Shown piece by piece: positions 45,165 through 56,450 of a stretch of 64,000 bases of DNA. The position numbers were made by a program, and so were the translations under genes. The stretch's first letter is position 1. Every line of letters starts with the position of its first letter. The stretch spans positions 104,267,501-104,331,500 of the forward strand of contig CM042021.1 of the NCBI GenBank assembly GCA_023525975.1, in the 5' to 3' direction. The notes under the pieces were generated by a model. The model was not told the origin of the DNA, made no database searches, and saw nothing but the letters and a program-made list of their open reading frames with translations. The DNA comes from Smallanthus sonchifolius. Taxonomy: Eukaryota > Streptophyta > Magnoliopsida > Asterales > Asteraceae.

Positions 45165-46220
45165 TATTTACCTATATCTGTAAATGTGCCCTATTAATAT
45201 CATAGGGTACTTAATTGTAAATATTCTTACTCTTACTAACATGTTTAAACTCTTAATCAAAATACATTTCATCCTTTTGTTATATATTTTTGTTTTATTG
45301 GCATCCTATAAACTTGTAAAATATCATATATATCCAAACCAAACTTTAAATATCAAATATATCCTTCTATAATAAACTTTAACTTAATGACAAGTTTATC
45401 CGTATTAAATATATTATTATTTTAAGCCTCTTTTAATTTTTTTTGAAAGGCAAATTTCTTTTTTCCTGTGAGGAGTGAGACTTGAACTCATGACCTTCTA
45501 AAGCCTTGGTGTTTATAAAGGATTTTTCTTTACCATTGGGCCACCAACCCCAATGCTCTTTTAATTTTACGTCTCAATAACATCCACAACTATTCTCTAA
45601 TTCATCTACTTTCATCCAATTCGATATTCAGGCGAGTAACGATTCTAATAAAAAAATAGTGAAAATCCATTATCGTGAGTAAAAGAAAAATCATGATTTT
45701 GATTAACTAGAAATTTTGATGTAAATCACAATGGACCACTGTAGAAAATAAGAGAAAGGAAAAAGGCAGAAAAAAGAAAGAAAAATGATAGAAATATAAT
45801 AATATATATATACTACACGATATCTCAACTTCTGTAGAATTCTTTCACTTTCGACCAAAGTTCCTGTAACTATATTATATATATTAGACATGATTTCTTT
45901 GTATTAATGGATAATATATTTAATATTTAATGAAAATTAAGGGTAAAATGGTAATATTATGAATTATTTTTAGTAAAATATATTAAAATGAATAAATATG
46001 ATATTTTAAGTATTAGAGATGGATATATTTAATATTTAAAATTTGGTTTAGATATATATATGATATTTTATAAGTTTATAAAGATATATAATTCTCACTT
46101 TCATTATTTAACGGTCATATCAACATAACATATGCATACATTTTATGCATGCATTTGTGTGGCATTCACGTGCTTGAACACAATCATGTGGACTTAAAAT
46201 TGAAGTGACCACTTCATATT
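45165..46220 (+). repeat. Downstream copy of the duplicated segment, with insertions
   Basis: The ends match 43370-43710; the middle (about 45330-46090) is extra AT-rich DNA including one SINE. No gene in it. Confidence 0.6.
45441..45555 (-). mobile_element. tRNA-derived SINE with 13-base TSD
   Basis: CTCTTTTAATTTT occurs at 45428-45440 and 45556-45568. On the minus strand it starts TTGGGGTTGGTGGCCCAATGG, shortened here to GGTTGGTGGCCCAATGG, has the B-box-like GAGTTCAAGTC and ends in an A-run. Same family as 45037-45157. Confidence 0.88.
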
Positions 46221-46253
46221 TAAACGTTTTCTTGCTTCAATTGATTAAACACA

Positions 46254-46604
46254 ACCTCTTTAACCTAAAGAGGTTGTGGTGTAGTGTTTGAGGTGAGGTT
46301 TGAAGTCCTAACGGACCCGGGTTCAATCCCTGTCATCACCATTAATTTCTGAGGCATGCAAATGAGGCCTAGTTCTTAGGCTGATACACCAGGGTTTTAC
46401 CCACGCCAATCCAGGGTTCGAGCCTCGGCTCTCACTCAAGCCCGGAAGGGGCAGTATTGGGTGGGATTTTTCATTTGATGCTCTCCAACTCTGACGCCAA
46501 GTGGGTCCGGTTAAGACAACATATTGGCCGGAGTTGGACAAGACTCTCTCATGTAACGGCGGGTTGCGACGTCACAACATTCAATGTTGGCCGTTAAAAA
46601 AATT
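46254..46604 (+). mobile_element. tRNA-derived SINE with 13-base TSD in the UGT upstream region
   Basis: TTGATTAAACACA occurs at 46241-46253 and 46605-46617. The head carries AGGTTGTGGTGTAGTG (A box) and GGGTTCAATCCC (B box); the tail ends in an A-run. It is longer (351 bases) than the other two SINEs and belongs to another family. Its first bases form a hairpin, ACCTCTTTA/TAAAGAGGT. It lies about 270 bases upstream of the glucosyltransferase start codon. Confidence 0.88.
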
Positions 46605-46823
46605 TTGATTAAACACACAATTGATTACACACACATCATATTTAATGTTTTCTAGGCTGCCTCAACTGAGTAAACAGATATTGATTTTAGCAATGAAGTA
46701 TTTATTGCCGATTTCTGATCTTTGAAAGACTACCCACGTTCCATCACCAATAAGGTCCAATCATTTGACGACAAAGGTTAATAATAGAGAAGGCGTTATT
46801 GAAGAAACCCTTATTGCATGCCC

Positions 46824-46830
46824 TATAAAA
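46824..46830 (+). promoter_or_regulatory. TATA box of the UGT gene
   Basis: TATAAAA, 41 bases before the ATG at 46871, which allows a short leader. About 206 bases separate it from the right target duplication of the SINE. Confidence 0.7.
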
Positions 46831-46870
46831 CCCTGCACTTGAAGGGCATCTAAAACACAAAATCAGATCC

Positions 46871-47980
46871 ATGGATATGATGAAGAAACCTCATGCAGTG
46901 TGCATACCCTTTCCAGCACAAGGTCACATTAATCCCATGCTACAACTTGCCAAAATCCTCCATTCTAAAGGCTTCCATATAACCTTTGTTAACACCGAAT
47001 TCAACCACCAACGACTCCTTAAATCACAGGGCTCGGACACCCTCAACCGCCACACATCTTTTCAATTCGAGACCATTCCTGATGGCCTTCCGCCACCTGA
47101 AAACCAAGATGTGACCCAAGACATCCCCTCACTATGCAAGTCCACCTCTGAAACCTGTCTAGAACCTTTTAAGGCACTCCTCTCGAAACTCAATGGAACC
47201 ACAACGACACCTCCGGTGAGTTGTATAGTTTCGGATGGTGTAATGAGCTTCACACTTGATGCAGCAGATGAATTAGGTATCCCTGAAGTTCTGTTCTGGA
47301 CAAGTAGTGCCTGTGGTTTCTTGGCTTATACACACTATAGCACTCTCAGGGAAAATGGATTCATTCCACTGAAAGGTACGTACCCATCTTTTGAATTGAG
47401 ATATCATTACTTTCATGCATTAAGCATTAGTTTCTGTCGCTAATCTGCGACTGCAAAATCGACATTTCGTCGCTACCAGTAATATTACTTATACCTGTAA
47501 ACCCCTTTGGTGGGGGGGTTGGAGCAACGCCCCAAGTGGGATCCAAGGGGCAGAGCCCCTAGTCATCTGCAATAATTAATTATTAGTAATAAGTTACTAC
47601 TAGTTAGCAGCAACACAGTTGACATCACTCAGCGACACTAGCATTAGCAACAATTGATTAGTACCAACTGCGAGCAGTGGCGACTACTCATTAGTGGTAA
47701 TTTGGTCATCGATAGTAACTCTCACTTAGTTACTGTTGATGGAGTTTCTACTGAAGGTTTTCTTGTTGACTAGTATACCCAAATAACTATAGACAAGTAT
47801 AACCATTAACCATCATCTGAAAGGTTATGATGGTTCGTCCCCTATATAAAGAGTGTTCTTGGTCTACTATGAAACGAATTCATATATGATTTCTAATACA
47901 TTGTTTTAATACATAACTTGCATTCTTCTTCTTATCTTCTTTTGAAATATCCCATTAAAGAGTTTAGAGTACTAATAAAA

Positions 47981-48011
<31 letters not shown>

Positions 48012-49606
48012 ATTCAATCGGAATCCATAAATCGAATACGAGATGACCGCCACAATTACAAACTAATGGCAGGTAGACGGGCAACAAGCTGCGCCGCTAC
48101 CCCCTTCTGAATAGCAAATCCTACTCTACTAAACACAAAGTTCCCCCCATAAATATATGCGGTGTTACTGCTGACCACCCGCTGAACCCGCTTAAGGAAC
48201 CGCACCGCATCAGGGGCGAGAGCGCCAAAGGTGTCAAAGGCAAACGGTACGAACACGTGCTGATTCACGAGGCAAGCTTTTTCGTGCTTAGCTACTTTAC
48301 CCGCCTCTGCCTTGTTTATCGCCTGACCCGCCTTAAACCCATGGTCCCTTATCCCAACTAGGGGGGACACACCTGTCAAATCAACACATGCGTGTTTCCC
48401 TCCTTCCCATCCAAAAACAAGAATGTCAGCGGGCCGAAGGGTTGATCTCCCATCTAATGGGTCGGTCAAGAAGTTCACCGGGGCTTCCTTTTTAGCCGAG
48501 ATCCCTGCCCGCTTAAATCTGAAAGTGCTTTATACACATACACAATTCAAGAGACGTGCAAATCCAAACATATAAAACCTACACAAAGTATATTCCTACT
48601 TTTTATTTTGTTGTCATATTTACTTTTGCCAATTTCCTACTGCCTTTAGTAAGTTTAATTTATATATGACTTTTTTTTTCTAAAACATGTAGATACGGCT
48701 GATTTAACCAATGGGTACTTGGACACAATAGTTGATTGCATACCCAGCATGAAAGGAATGCGCTTGAAGGACATGCCAACGTTCATCAGAAGCACAAATC
48801 CAGACGAACCCATAGTTAATTTTTGTATCCGAGAAACTGCTAGAGCCAAAGAGGCATCGGCAATAATACTCAACACCTTTGAAGACCTTGAGCACGAAGT
48901 TTTAAACGAGCTTTCTTCCATTTATCCTTCTATTTTCTCAATTGGACCACTACACGCCATTGCAAATACTATGGTGGAAAAGGATCTAAAGTTGTTGTGT
49001 TCGAGTCTGTGGAAAGAAGACAAAGATTGCCTCGAATGGCTTGACTCAAAAGAAGCCAATTCGGTTGTTTATGTAAACTTTGGAAGCATAACTGTGATGA
49101 CACCCCAGCAACTAGTTGAGTTCTCCTGGGGGCTTGCGAATAGTAACCAGATCTTTTTATGGGTTATCCGACCAGACCTGGTGTCCGGAGACTCTCAGAT
49201 GCTACCACCCGAGTTCGTTGAAGCGACCACTGAGAGAGGGTTGTTGACAAGTTGGTGCCCTCAACAAAAAGTTCTAAATCACCCATCAATTGGAGGGTTT
49301 TTGACACATAGTGGTTGGAACTCGACCCTAGAGAGCATATCGAGTGGAGTTCCGATGATATGTTGGCCGTTCTTTGCGGAACAACACACCAATTGTTGGT
49401 ATAGTTGTAATCAATGGCACATTGGAATGGAGATAGACAATGATGTCCAGAGAAAACAGGTTGAAAAGCTTGTGAGGACTTTAATGGTGGAAGAGAAAGG
49501 CAAAGAGATGAGAGAGATGGCTATGGATTGGAAGAAAAAAGCCGAATCCTCATCATCTTTGTTGAACATAGACAACTTGATCAATCGAGTGCTCCTTCTG
49601 TCATAG
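46871..49606 (+). CDS. UDP-glycosyltransferase, UGT85 type, two exons
   Basis: Exon 1 46871-47375, intron 47376-48692 (GT...AG), exon 2 48693-49606; 472 residues, normal for the family (~480). It transfers a sugar, probably glucose from UDP-glucose, to a small hydroxylated metabolite in the cytosol; the acceptor cannot be read. His19 (PFPAQGHINPM) is the expected catalytic base and Asp122 (CIVSDGVMSF) its partner. The PSPG sugar-donor box is residues 356-399, from WCPQQKVLNHP through THSGWNSTLES to FFAEQ, 44 residues ending in the Gln typical of UDP-glucose users. The intron lies after PLK within the next codon, as is usual in UGT85A. After the PSPG box it has NCWYSCNQWHIG where relatives usually have Arg or Lys in place of the first Trp. 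There is no signal peptide, as expected. UGT85 is assigned by the wording LKDMP and PFPAQGHINPM. Confidence 0.9.
47376..48692 (+). other. UGT intron, expanded by a retroposed fragment
   Basis: 1317 bases, from GTACGT to CATGTAG. Its first 600 bases are low-information sequence; the centre holds the antisense insertion described separately. Confidence 0.85.
47984..48520 (-). mobile_element. Retroposed TE 3' fragment with poly(A), in the UGT intron
   Basis: A T-run of about 27 bases at 47984-48010 is the poly(A) tail of a minus-strand insert. The minus strand of 48056-48478 is open for 140 codons (VNFLTDP-like start, GRSTLRPADILVFGW, GKHACVDLTGVSPLVG, NQHVFVPFAFDTFG, GFAIQKGVAAQLVARLP). I recognise this as a protein segment recurrent in plant genomes, often annotated as reverse-transcriptase-related or, wrongly, auxilin-like; it is probably the C-terminus of a non-LTR retroelement protein. 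The frame is uninterrupted, so the insertion is probably recent. A target duplication is not clear. Confidence 0.6.
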
Positions 49607-49706
49607 GGTTTAGGTTGTTGGAAGCAAAAGGGCGAATCCTCATCATCTTTGTTCCATTAAAGGATGGTTACATAGAATATCAAGCCTTTTGAATTGTTGC
49701 TCATGT
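49607..49706 (+). other. UGT 3' flank with a short echo of the last exon
   Basis: GAATCCTCATCATCTTTGTT from the end of exon 2 (about 49544) recurs at about 49635, ~90 bases later, in a similar AAG-rich context: a small tandem duplication spanning the stop codon. Confidence 0.6.
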
Positions 49707-50011
49707 TGTTGGAATAATTCTGATTTTGGTTCACATGTGAAAGAGGTTTTCTTGTTTTCCAAATATGGTTTATTTTAAGAGTTAGTATTAGAGTCAAATA
49801 AAATGATTTGGTTACTTAAAACTATTGGTTTCCAACTTTGAGCCCGTCTTGGTTTGTAAGTTCGTTTGTCATAAATAGGGGTTATGTATTAGGTTATTGG
49901 TGTGAGTTTTTCCATTGATCAATAAAGAAAAGAGTCGAGCGGTTGCTCAAAATCTCCTCTCGTATTATTATTATTATTATTTTCTTGTTTCACGATCCAA
50001 TTTGGCCAACA
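49707..50011 (+). mobile_element. Copia-type LTR
   Basis: 305 bases from TGTTGGAATAATTC to TTTGGCCAACA, with a TATA-like CATAAATAGG near 49873 and AATAAA near 49920. Just after it, ATTGTTATCACAGG resembles a decayed tRNA-Met primer site. It may supply the polyadenylation signal for the UGT transcript about 100 bases downstream of its stop. Confidence 0.65.
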
Positions 50012-50029
50012 ATTGTTATCACAGGTTGG

Positions 50030-50231
50030 AGATTTTGAGAGTCGTTTTCGAGAAAACAACAAAATAAAAAAAACCTTGACCCACTGAACTCTTTACAAGA
50101 CACCAAGGTTAATTGGCATCCACCGCGTCAACCTAACCACGTTTAGCAGTTAAAACGGTTATAGTTCACACCGTTAGACAGTTACAATTCACATGTATAA
50201 ATACCACTCATTTGTTGTAATCAAACTATGA
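50030..50231 (+). repeat. 5' LTR part of the second copia element
   Basis: 50140-50231 matches 56328-56425: shared ACGTTTAGCAGTTA, GTTAGACAGTTACAATTC and TGTATAAATACCACTC (TATA box). Edges are unclear. Confidence 0.6.
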
Positions 50232-50842
50232 ATCGCTTCAAGTCATCCAAAAACAAACCGGCAAAGGGCTGCCGTAAAACCAAAAATCAAGACCAGAGAT
50301 CAATTCCGACGAAGGACCGCTGGATCAGATCCGTAAAACTCATACGAAATTGGCGAAGGGCTGTCCAAAATCGTAACCCATTCAGACCCCAAAATTGATT
50401 TTCAACTCTGGAAGGACAAAGGTTGAACAACGATCGAAAGAGCCAAAATTTGAAGAATCTGATAACAAAAATCATTACCTAGTAAGAAAGATCGATTGTC
50501 ATCAAGGGCACACACAAGCAGACGAGGGCAACGAGGAAGACGAAGTCAGGATCTTCGATCATCAAATCTTCGCTGAAATTTTAAAACCAATTTGCCGTAT
50601 AGGATCTTCAAATCTCTGGTGTGGAATCGCGAAACCATTTTTACCCATTTTTGTCTGATTCAATTGACACATATAAAGCCTTTTGGGATATTGACTGCAT
50701 AATCAGAAAACTCAAATACGTGTCAAAAGAAATTAAAGGCATGTGAATTCTTGGTACAAAATTATCAAAAGGTGTGTCTAATTACATATCAGGCCCTTGT
50801 AGTATAAATCAAAATCAGTTTCACCTATAAACAAAACAATTA
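50232..50842 (+). other. Leader of the copia element, no gene recognised
   Basis: Mixed sequence between the LTR and gag. ORFs of 60-87 codons here have no family resemblance. Confidence 0.4.
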
Positions 50843-51470
50843 AGATCATGAAACCCGATTTTAGGGGAGACGAGGACAATCCGTATCAGAATAAATCCGG
50901 TTCAGGCGGAAGAATAGTCAGGTACAAAGAAGAAGATTTGTTATACGGTATGGTCAATCCGTATCAAAATAATTTTGGAAGCAAACGGGTTATGGGAACA
51001 AATTGAACCCACTACCGATACCCAACCAGATACAAAGAAAGATAAAAACAGCTATAGCATACCTAAACCAATCATTACTAGAAGATTTTATTCTATAAGT
51101 CCCTAAATTCAAGACCGCAAAACAAGTATGGGATGCTCTAAAAACAAGATACATGGGAGTAGAACGAGTTCAAAAAACAAATAACCAAAGTCTAAGATCA
51201 GAATTCGAAATGATGCACATGAACGACAATGAGACAATTGATAGATATGTGGGAAGATTAAATAGTATTGCATCAAAGGAAAATAGTCTTGGATCTAACG
51301 TTGATGATGCAATTCTGGTACGAAAATTCTTAAACTCTTTTCTGGAATGGTTTTTACAAATAGTTGTATCTATAGAACAATATTCAGATCTGGACACCAT
51401 ATCATTTGATGAAACAATTGGAAGATTAAAGACTGACGTAGAACGGATTCGGTCAAAAGAAGATAAATGA
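50843..51470 (+). pseudogene. Copia gag (UBN2-type) remnant
   Basis: A broken first part (LWEQIEPTT-like near 50990) and an open frame at 51153-51470: MGVERVQKTNNQSLRSEFEM, NETIDRYVGRLNSIAS, DTISFDETIGRLKTDVERI. This is the UBN2/Retrotran_gag_2 domain of Ty1/copia gag. Nucleocapsid follows in another frame. Confidence 0.75.
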
Positions 51471-51515
51471 ATAAATTATTAAAATAAATTACTATTCACT
51501 AGCCATGGTGGAAAA

Positions 51516-52631
51516 ATGGGACGTGAAAGTAATTTTAGACGCAACAATTATAGAGGAACCCCCTTTCAAAGAAATGGACGGGGTAGAGGCAAAACAAATT
51601 TTCAACCAAGAGGAGAAGGAAATACCTCTTTCGTACCGAGAAGGAATTTTAGTAATTATAATAAATATCAGAGAAATGAAAAAGATCAAAGAAAGCACAG
51701 AAAATCATATAATAATGTAAAGTGTTTTAATTGTGAGCAACAAGGACATTATGTTTCACATTGTCTAAAGAAAAAATCAAGATCAACAAGAATCGCATCT
51801 TGTACAAGAACCCGAAGAACCAACTTTACTAATGGCAATTGAGGAACATAAGAAAGTAGTTCACCTCAAAGAAGAAAAGGTTGCGCGAAAGCTCTATTTA
51901 TCATAATTAAAATCAAAAGGTACATGGTTCCTTGATAATGGGCAAGTAATCATATGACTGGACAACGATCATATTTTATAGAATTAGATGACGGTATTAT
52001 TGGAGAGGTCAAATTTGGTGACGAATCTAGCATAGAAATTAAAGGAAAATGATCCATTTTGTTACAATGCAAAAATGGAGAACAAAGGCTAATCACTTAA
52101 ATCTATTACATGCCTAACCTACGAAGCAATATTATCAGTCTAGGACAAATGACTGAAACCGAGCGTACTGTAGTAATGAAGGTTGAATATTTGTGGGTTA
52201 GAGATTCAAATGAGAAGTTGATACTAAAATTTCTAGAACAAAAAACAGATTATACAAAATAGAACTATCTATCGGATCACCAGCATGTCTGCTTACACAA
52301 ATTGAAGATAAAGCCTGGTGCACGCACTGTTAGGCCATTTAAATTTTAATTCACTAAAGCTTCTCACAACAAAAGAAATGGCACGTGGAGTTCCAAATAT
52401 ATCACATACACCACAAATATGTAATGCATGTCTTATCGAAAAAAAAAAAGAATGTCATTTCCCACACAAACCACATTCAGAGTAAACGACCATTAGAGCT
52501 AGTCCATGCAAATTTATGTGGACCAATATCACCTACAACAAAATCGGGTAAACGATATTTCTATCTTTTGGCCAATGATTACTCACGTTATATGTGGATA
52601 TATATGTTAAAGACAAAGGAACAAGCATATG
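51516..52631 (+). pseudogene. Copia nucleocapsid, protease and integrase start, broken
   Basis: 51516-51780 encodes Arg/Asn-rich sequence and one zinc knuckle CFNCEQQGHYVSHC (CX2CX4HX4C). 51915-52160 encodes, in shifted frames, the protease (WFLDNG, then MTGQRS and YYMPNLRSNIISLGQM). 52300-52630 holds the pre-integrase (LLGHLNFNSLK) and the integrase start (PLELVHANLCGPISP, YFYLLANDYSRYMWIY). Frameshifts separate the parts. The frame is split after KEQAY by the solo LTR and resumes at 53998. Confidence 0.78.
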
Positions 52632-53992
52632 TGTAACATTTGTAAAATTTTCGTGCCAAAATAATAAAAATATAAAGTATAAGGACCATAAATGCAATTA
52701 CATCAAAGATCTAGGACCAAAAATGAAAATTTAAAAACTGGACGGTCCACAATGGGTAGGAAGGTCGGATAGCGGACCGATATCGATTGGATAACGGTCC
52801 GACTAGCCGCCTTCAGCCGCAATTTTTGGTGCTGACACGTGTCCTATGACTCAGCCCTAGGTTTTGACGCGTGTATGGATATCGGACCGATATGCACCTC
52901 CATAACGGTCCGCTAGCCGTAATACGAGGTACGGTCTAATCAGATTTGGACGTGTAGGGCTAACGCAAGCATAGTCAGATGTCGGACCGTTATGTCTTTC
53001 CATGTCGGTCTGACATGGGTCCAGAAATCAGCCTATAAATAGATTTCACTTTCCGTTCATTTCCAAAACTCAAAAACCCAATTCCAGAGCTATTTACACT
53101 GATTCCACTCCCCTAAATCCATTCATGCCGGATCATCCTAGAAAAGATCGAGAAGCTAGGAAACGTTCATTTGGAAAAACCAAGCTAAGTTTATAAGCAG
53201 AGACGCTGTCCTCTTAAACACTCACTTTAGAAGACTCCTAAGTCAAGACTCTGTCAAGGTGAATACTTGTATTTTTATAAAATGATTTCAAAACTGAAAA
53301 TGGTTTTGATTATGATCTGACTTGAATGAACTAATACAACCATTGGTCACATAAGGTGATTTACTATATAGCAGTCAGCCAATAGAGTCACGTATATATA
53401 CACGTGTTACATGTGAGACGATGTAACAGGGCTAGGGATTGAACCCTTGGTTGTTATGAAAGACCTATCGCTTGAGGCGTAAGGCAGAATATTGAATAAA
53501 TGTAAAAATATATCCAAGGTCCCTAGTGTGGCTGGTGGTTAGTCAGTTGACTGTGTAAATTAACTGAAAACTATGGGCAAATCATTTTATTTATTCACGC
53601 GTGTTAGATTATGATTTCAAATATACTTGTATTTACCGGCGTATGGTGATAAAATATTTTTAAATGTTTTTACAGGTAACCAAGGATGAATTGATATTGA
53701 TTTAGCCATGAAATGAATGAAACAATGACGTCATGAAAAAAGGGACGTCCACCCTAGACATCAGCTTGAAAGAAATGGCTCATATAACCTTGGTTTTGTA
53801 ACTTAAATGTTTATGTAAAATATCAGGGTTTATCCCTATTATGAAATGAAACGGGAGATTCCCCGTCTTTTGAAAAGATCCTGTGTTAAGAAAATATTCC
53901 GCTGTGTTTATAAATCTCTGATGAGATAAAATAAGAGACAGGTACCAATCGTTGGTCACACGCCCGGGTAGGCTAAAATCCAGGGTGTGACA
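52632..53992 (+). mobile_element. Gypsy solo LTR inserted in copia integrase
   Basis: 1361 bases from TGTAACATTTGTAAAATTTT to CAGGGTGTGACA, flanked by ATATG at 52627-52631 and 53993-53997. Same family as 5027-6115, inverted. Palindromes (TCGGACCGATATC, ATAACGGTCCG, CGGACCGTTATG) at 52741-53020 stand just before a TATA box at 53034-53041. A solo LTR with intact target duplication indicates LTR-LTR recombination after insertion. Confidence 0.9.
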
Positions 53993-53997
53993 ATATG

Positions 53998-55460
53998 ATA
54001 CTTTCAAGATATTCAAGGAGGAAGTCGAATCAGAAATAGGAGAGAAACTAAAGCAATTAAGAACTGATCGTGGAGGAGAATTTACCTCTAAATCATTAAC
54101 AATTTTTTGTGAGGATAAAGGGATTTTACGCCAGCTTACAGCACCTTACTCCCCACAACAATTATAGAGCATCTTAAAGTGTTTGGATGCACAGCTTACA
54201 TGAAGGTACCATCTGTACAGTTAAGAAAACTGGATGATAGAACAATAAAGACAGTACATCTGGGAACGGAACCAGGATCTAAAGCATATCGTCTATGTGA
54301 TCCCATAAATGACCAAATATTTGTAAGTAGAGATGTAAAGTTTGAATAAAGCTTACCATGGGATTGGGAAGGATACTTATCCGAAATGAGCAGAGAAGGA
54401 CCATCTTGGATTGACTTTGTTATAGAAGATCCCCTTATAGAACCACAGCTGATCACATCAAATGATCAAACGGAACCACAAACACAAGAAAACTACAATA
54501 ATGAAAATCATACGGAATAATTTGGAACAATCATCTGAAGATAACAATAACCTCTTTGAAGGACAGTTTGACACTGAAAGTGAAACCAATACAAGGTTAT
54601 CTCTAGTAGATTTTGATCATAACCCTATCAAAGGCTTCAAACCTTAGGAACTATCTATAATCGAACAAACCCAATCGAACCCAATTACCAACCGGGAGAT
54701 CTTTATTTAACCTATGACGATGAACCCAACAATGTTAAAGAAGCATTAAGTGATTCAAATTGGAAAAAGGTCATGAAGGATGAGATCAACTCAATAGAAA
54801 AGAATAAGACATGGATTTTAACAGAACTACCTGAACGACAAAAACCTATAGGATTAAAGTGGGTTTTTAAAGTAAAAAGAGACAAAAGGGGCTAGATTTC
54901 TAAGTACAAAGCAAGATTAGTAGCAATGGGCTATATTCAAAAACATGGCATTGACTTTAACGAGGTCTTTGCAGCAGTAGCAAGAATGGAAACAATAAGA
55001 CTTATTTTGGCACTCGCTGCAAAAGAAAGATGGGAAGTACATCATCGAGATGTAAAATCCGCATTTAGATTTAAAAGAAGAAGTATATGCAACTCAACCA
55101 GAAGGCTTCTTGAAGAAATAGAAAGAGAATAAAGTTTACAAGTTATCCAACGCCTTATATGGATTACGACAAGCACCTAGAGCATGGAATGTGAAACTTG
55201 ACAGAACCTTAAAGGAATTCGGATTCTTAAAGTGTCCATAAGAACAAGCAATCTACAAGAAAAGTATGTCTGAATTAATCATTGGAGTCTACGTAGATGA
55301 CTTGTTGACGACAGGATCATCAACTTCAAGAAAGAAATGAAGAATCAATTTGATATGAGTGAGTTGGGTTTACTAAGTTACTATTTAGAAATTGAAGTCA
55401 CTCAAGATGCAAAAGGAATAACTATCAACCAAAGGAACTATGCTATGAAAATTCTATAAA
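53998..55460 (+). pseudogene. Copia integrase end and reverse transcriptase, broken
   Basis: Integrase resumes with FKIFKEEVESEIGEKL, RTDRGGEFTS and an early stop near 54163. Then comes the C-terminal region (LKVFGCTAYMKVPS, LRKLDDRTIKTVHLG). Reverse transcriptase from about 54750: KKVMKDEINSIEKNKTW, GLKWVFKVKRDKRG, a stop, YKARLVAMGYIQKHGIDF, ALYGLRQAPRAWN and the catalytic YVDDLLTTG near 55291. Several frameshifts and a deletion around 55065. Confidence 0.8.
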
Positions 55461-55468
55461 AGGCAAAT

Positions 55469-56233
55469 ATGGATGACTGCAATCCAACAAAATATCCAAT
55501 GGAACCGGGAATAAAAATTTCAAAATTTGAAAAGAGTAAACCAGCGAATGAAACTGAATACATAAGAATATTTGGAAGTCTTCGCTACCTAACACATATA
55601 AGACCAGACATTAACTCTGTTGTAGGAATACTAAGTAGATACATGTCTGCACCAAAGAAGGAACATATGCAAGCTACAAAACAGCTACTAAGATATGTCA
55701 AAGGAACACTACAACATGGAATCATATTCAAAAACAGTGATCGTAAAATCCTCATTGGTTTTAGTGACAGCAGTTATGGAGCAAACCTCGATGATGGAAA
55801 AGGAACTACATGAATAGTATTTTACTTTAATGATTCACACATATCATTGGAAAGTCACAAACAAGCAAGTGTCACTTTCTCATCATGTGAATATGAATTT
55901 ATAGTTGAAACCTCAGCAGCTTGTCAAGGACTTTGGTTAAGAAGTTTACTAAGTGAACTAACAAGCTGGGAACAAGATAAGATCATATTATATGTCGATA
56001 ACAAGTCTGCAATACTACTTATGAAAAACACAATCTTTCATGGAAGAAGTAAACATGTTGACACACGATATCACTTCATACGTGAATGTGTTGAAGAAGG
56101 AAAGATCATAATGGAGCACGTCGGCGAGAATTTACAAAAGGCGGACATGTTAACTAAAGCTCTATCAAGAATGAAGTTCATTGAAATGAGAAACTTATTA
56201 GGAGTAAAAGACCTTGGAGCAAGTTTAATTTGA
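55469..56233 (+). pseudogene. Copia RNase H, nearly complete
   Basis: Two frames separated by one stop at about 55811: MDDCNPTKYPMEPG, SLRYLTHIRPDINSVVGIL, LLRYVKGTLQHGI, then SCEYEFIVETSAACQGLWLR, LYVDNKSAILLMKN, HGRSKHVDTRYHFIREC and ADMLTKALSRMKFIEMR. It ends in a stop followed at once by the polypurine tract GAGGGGGAGA (about 56232-56241). Confidence 0.85.
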
Positions 56234-56241
56234 GGGGGAGA

Positions 56242-56450
56242 TTCTCGGATTAAATAATACTTGCACCACCGACACCGACCCACTTCATCATCTCCAGTGA
56301 CCATCAAACCTCCACCGCCTCAACCAAATGACGTTTAGCAGTTATAACGGTTAAGTTCACACTGTTAGACAGTTACAATTCACATGTATAAATACCACTC
56401 ATTTGTTGTAATCAAACTATGAATTAACGTCAATACCAATTTACGTTCTT
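56242..56450 (+). repeat. 3' LTR part of the second copia element
   Basis: Follows the polypurine tract; 56328-56425 matches the 5' copy including the TATA box TATAAATACC. The right edge is not defined. Confidence 0.6.

Noticed and set aside
48056..48478. Antisense host gene within the UGT intron
   Set aside because: The protein segment is a repetitive TE-associated one and is followed by a poly(A) tract, so it is a retroposed fragment.
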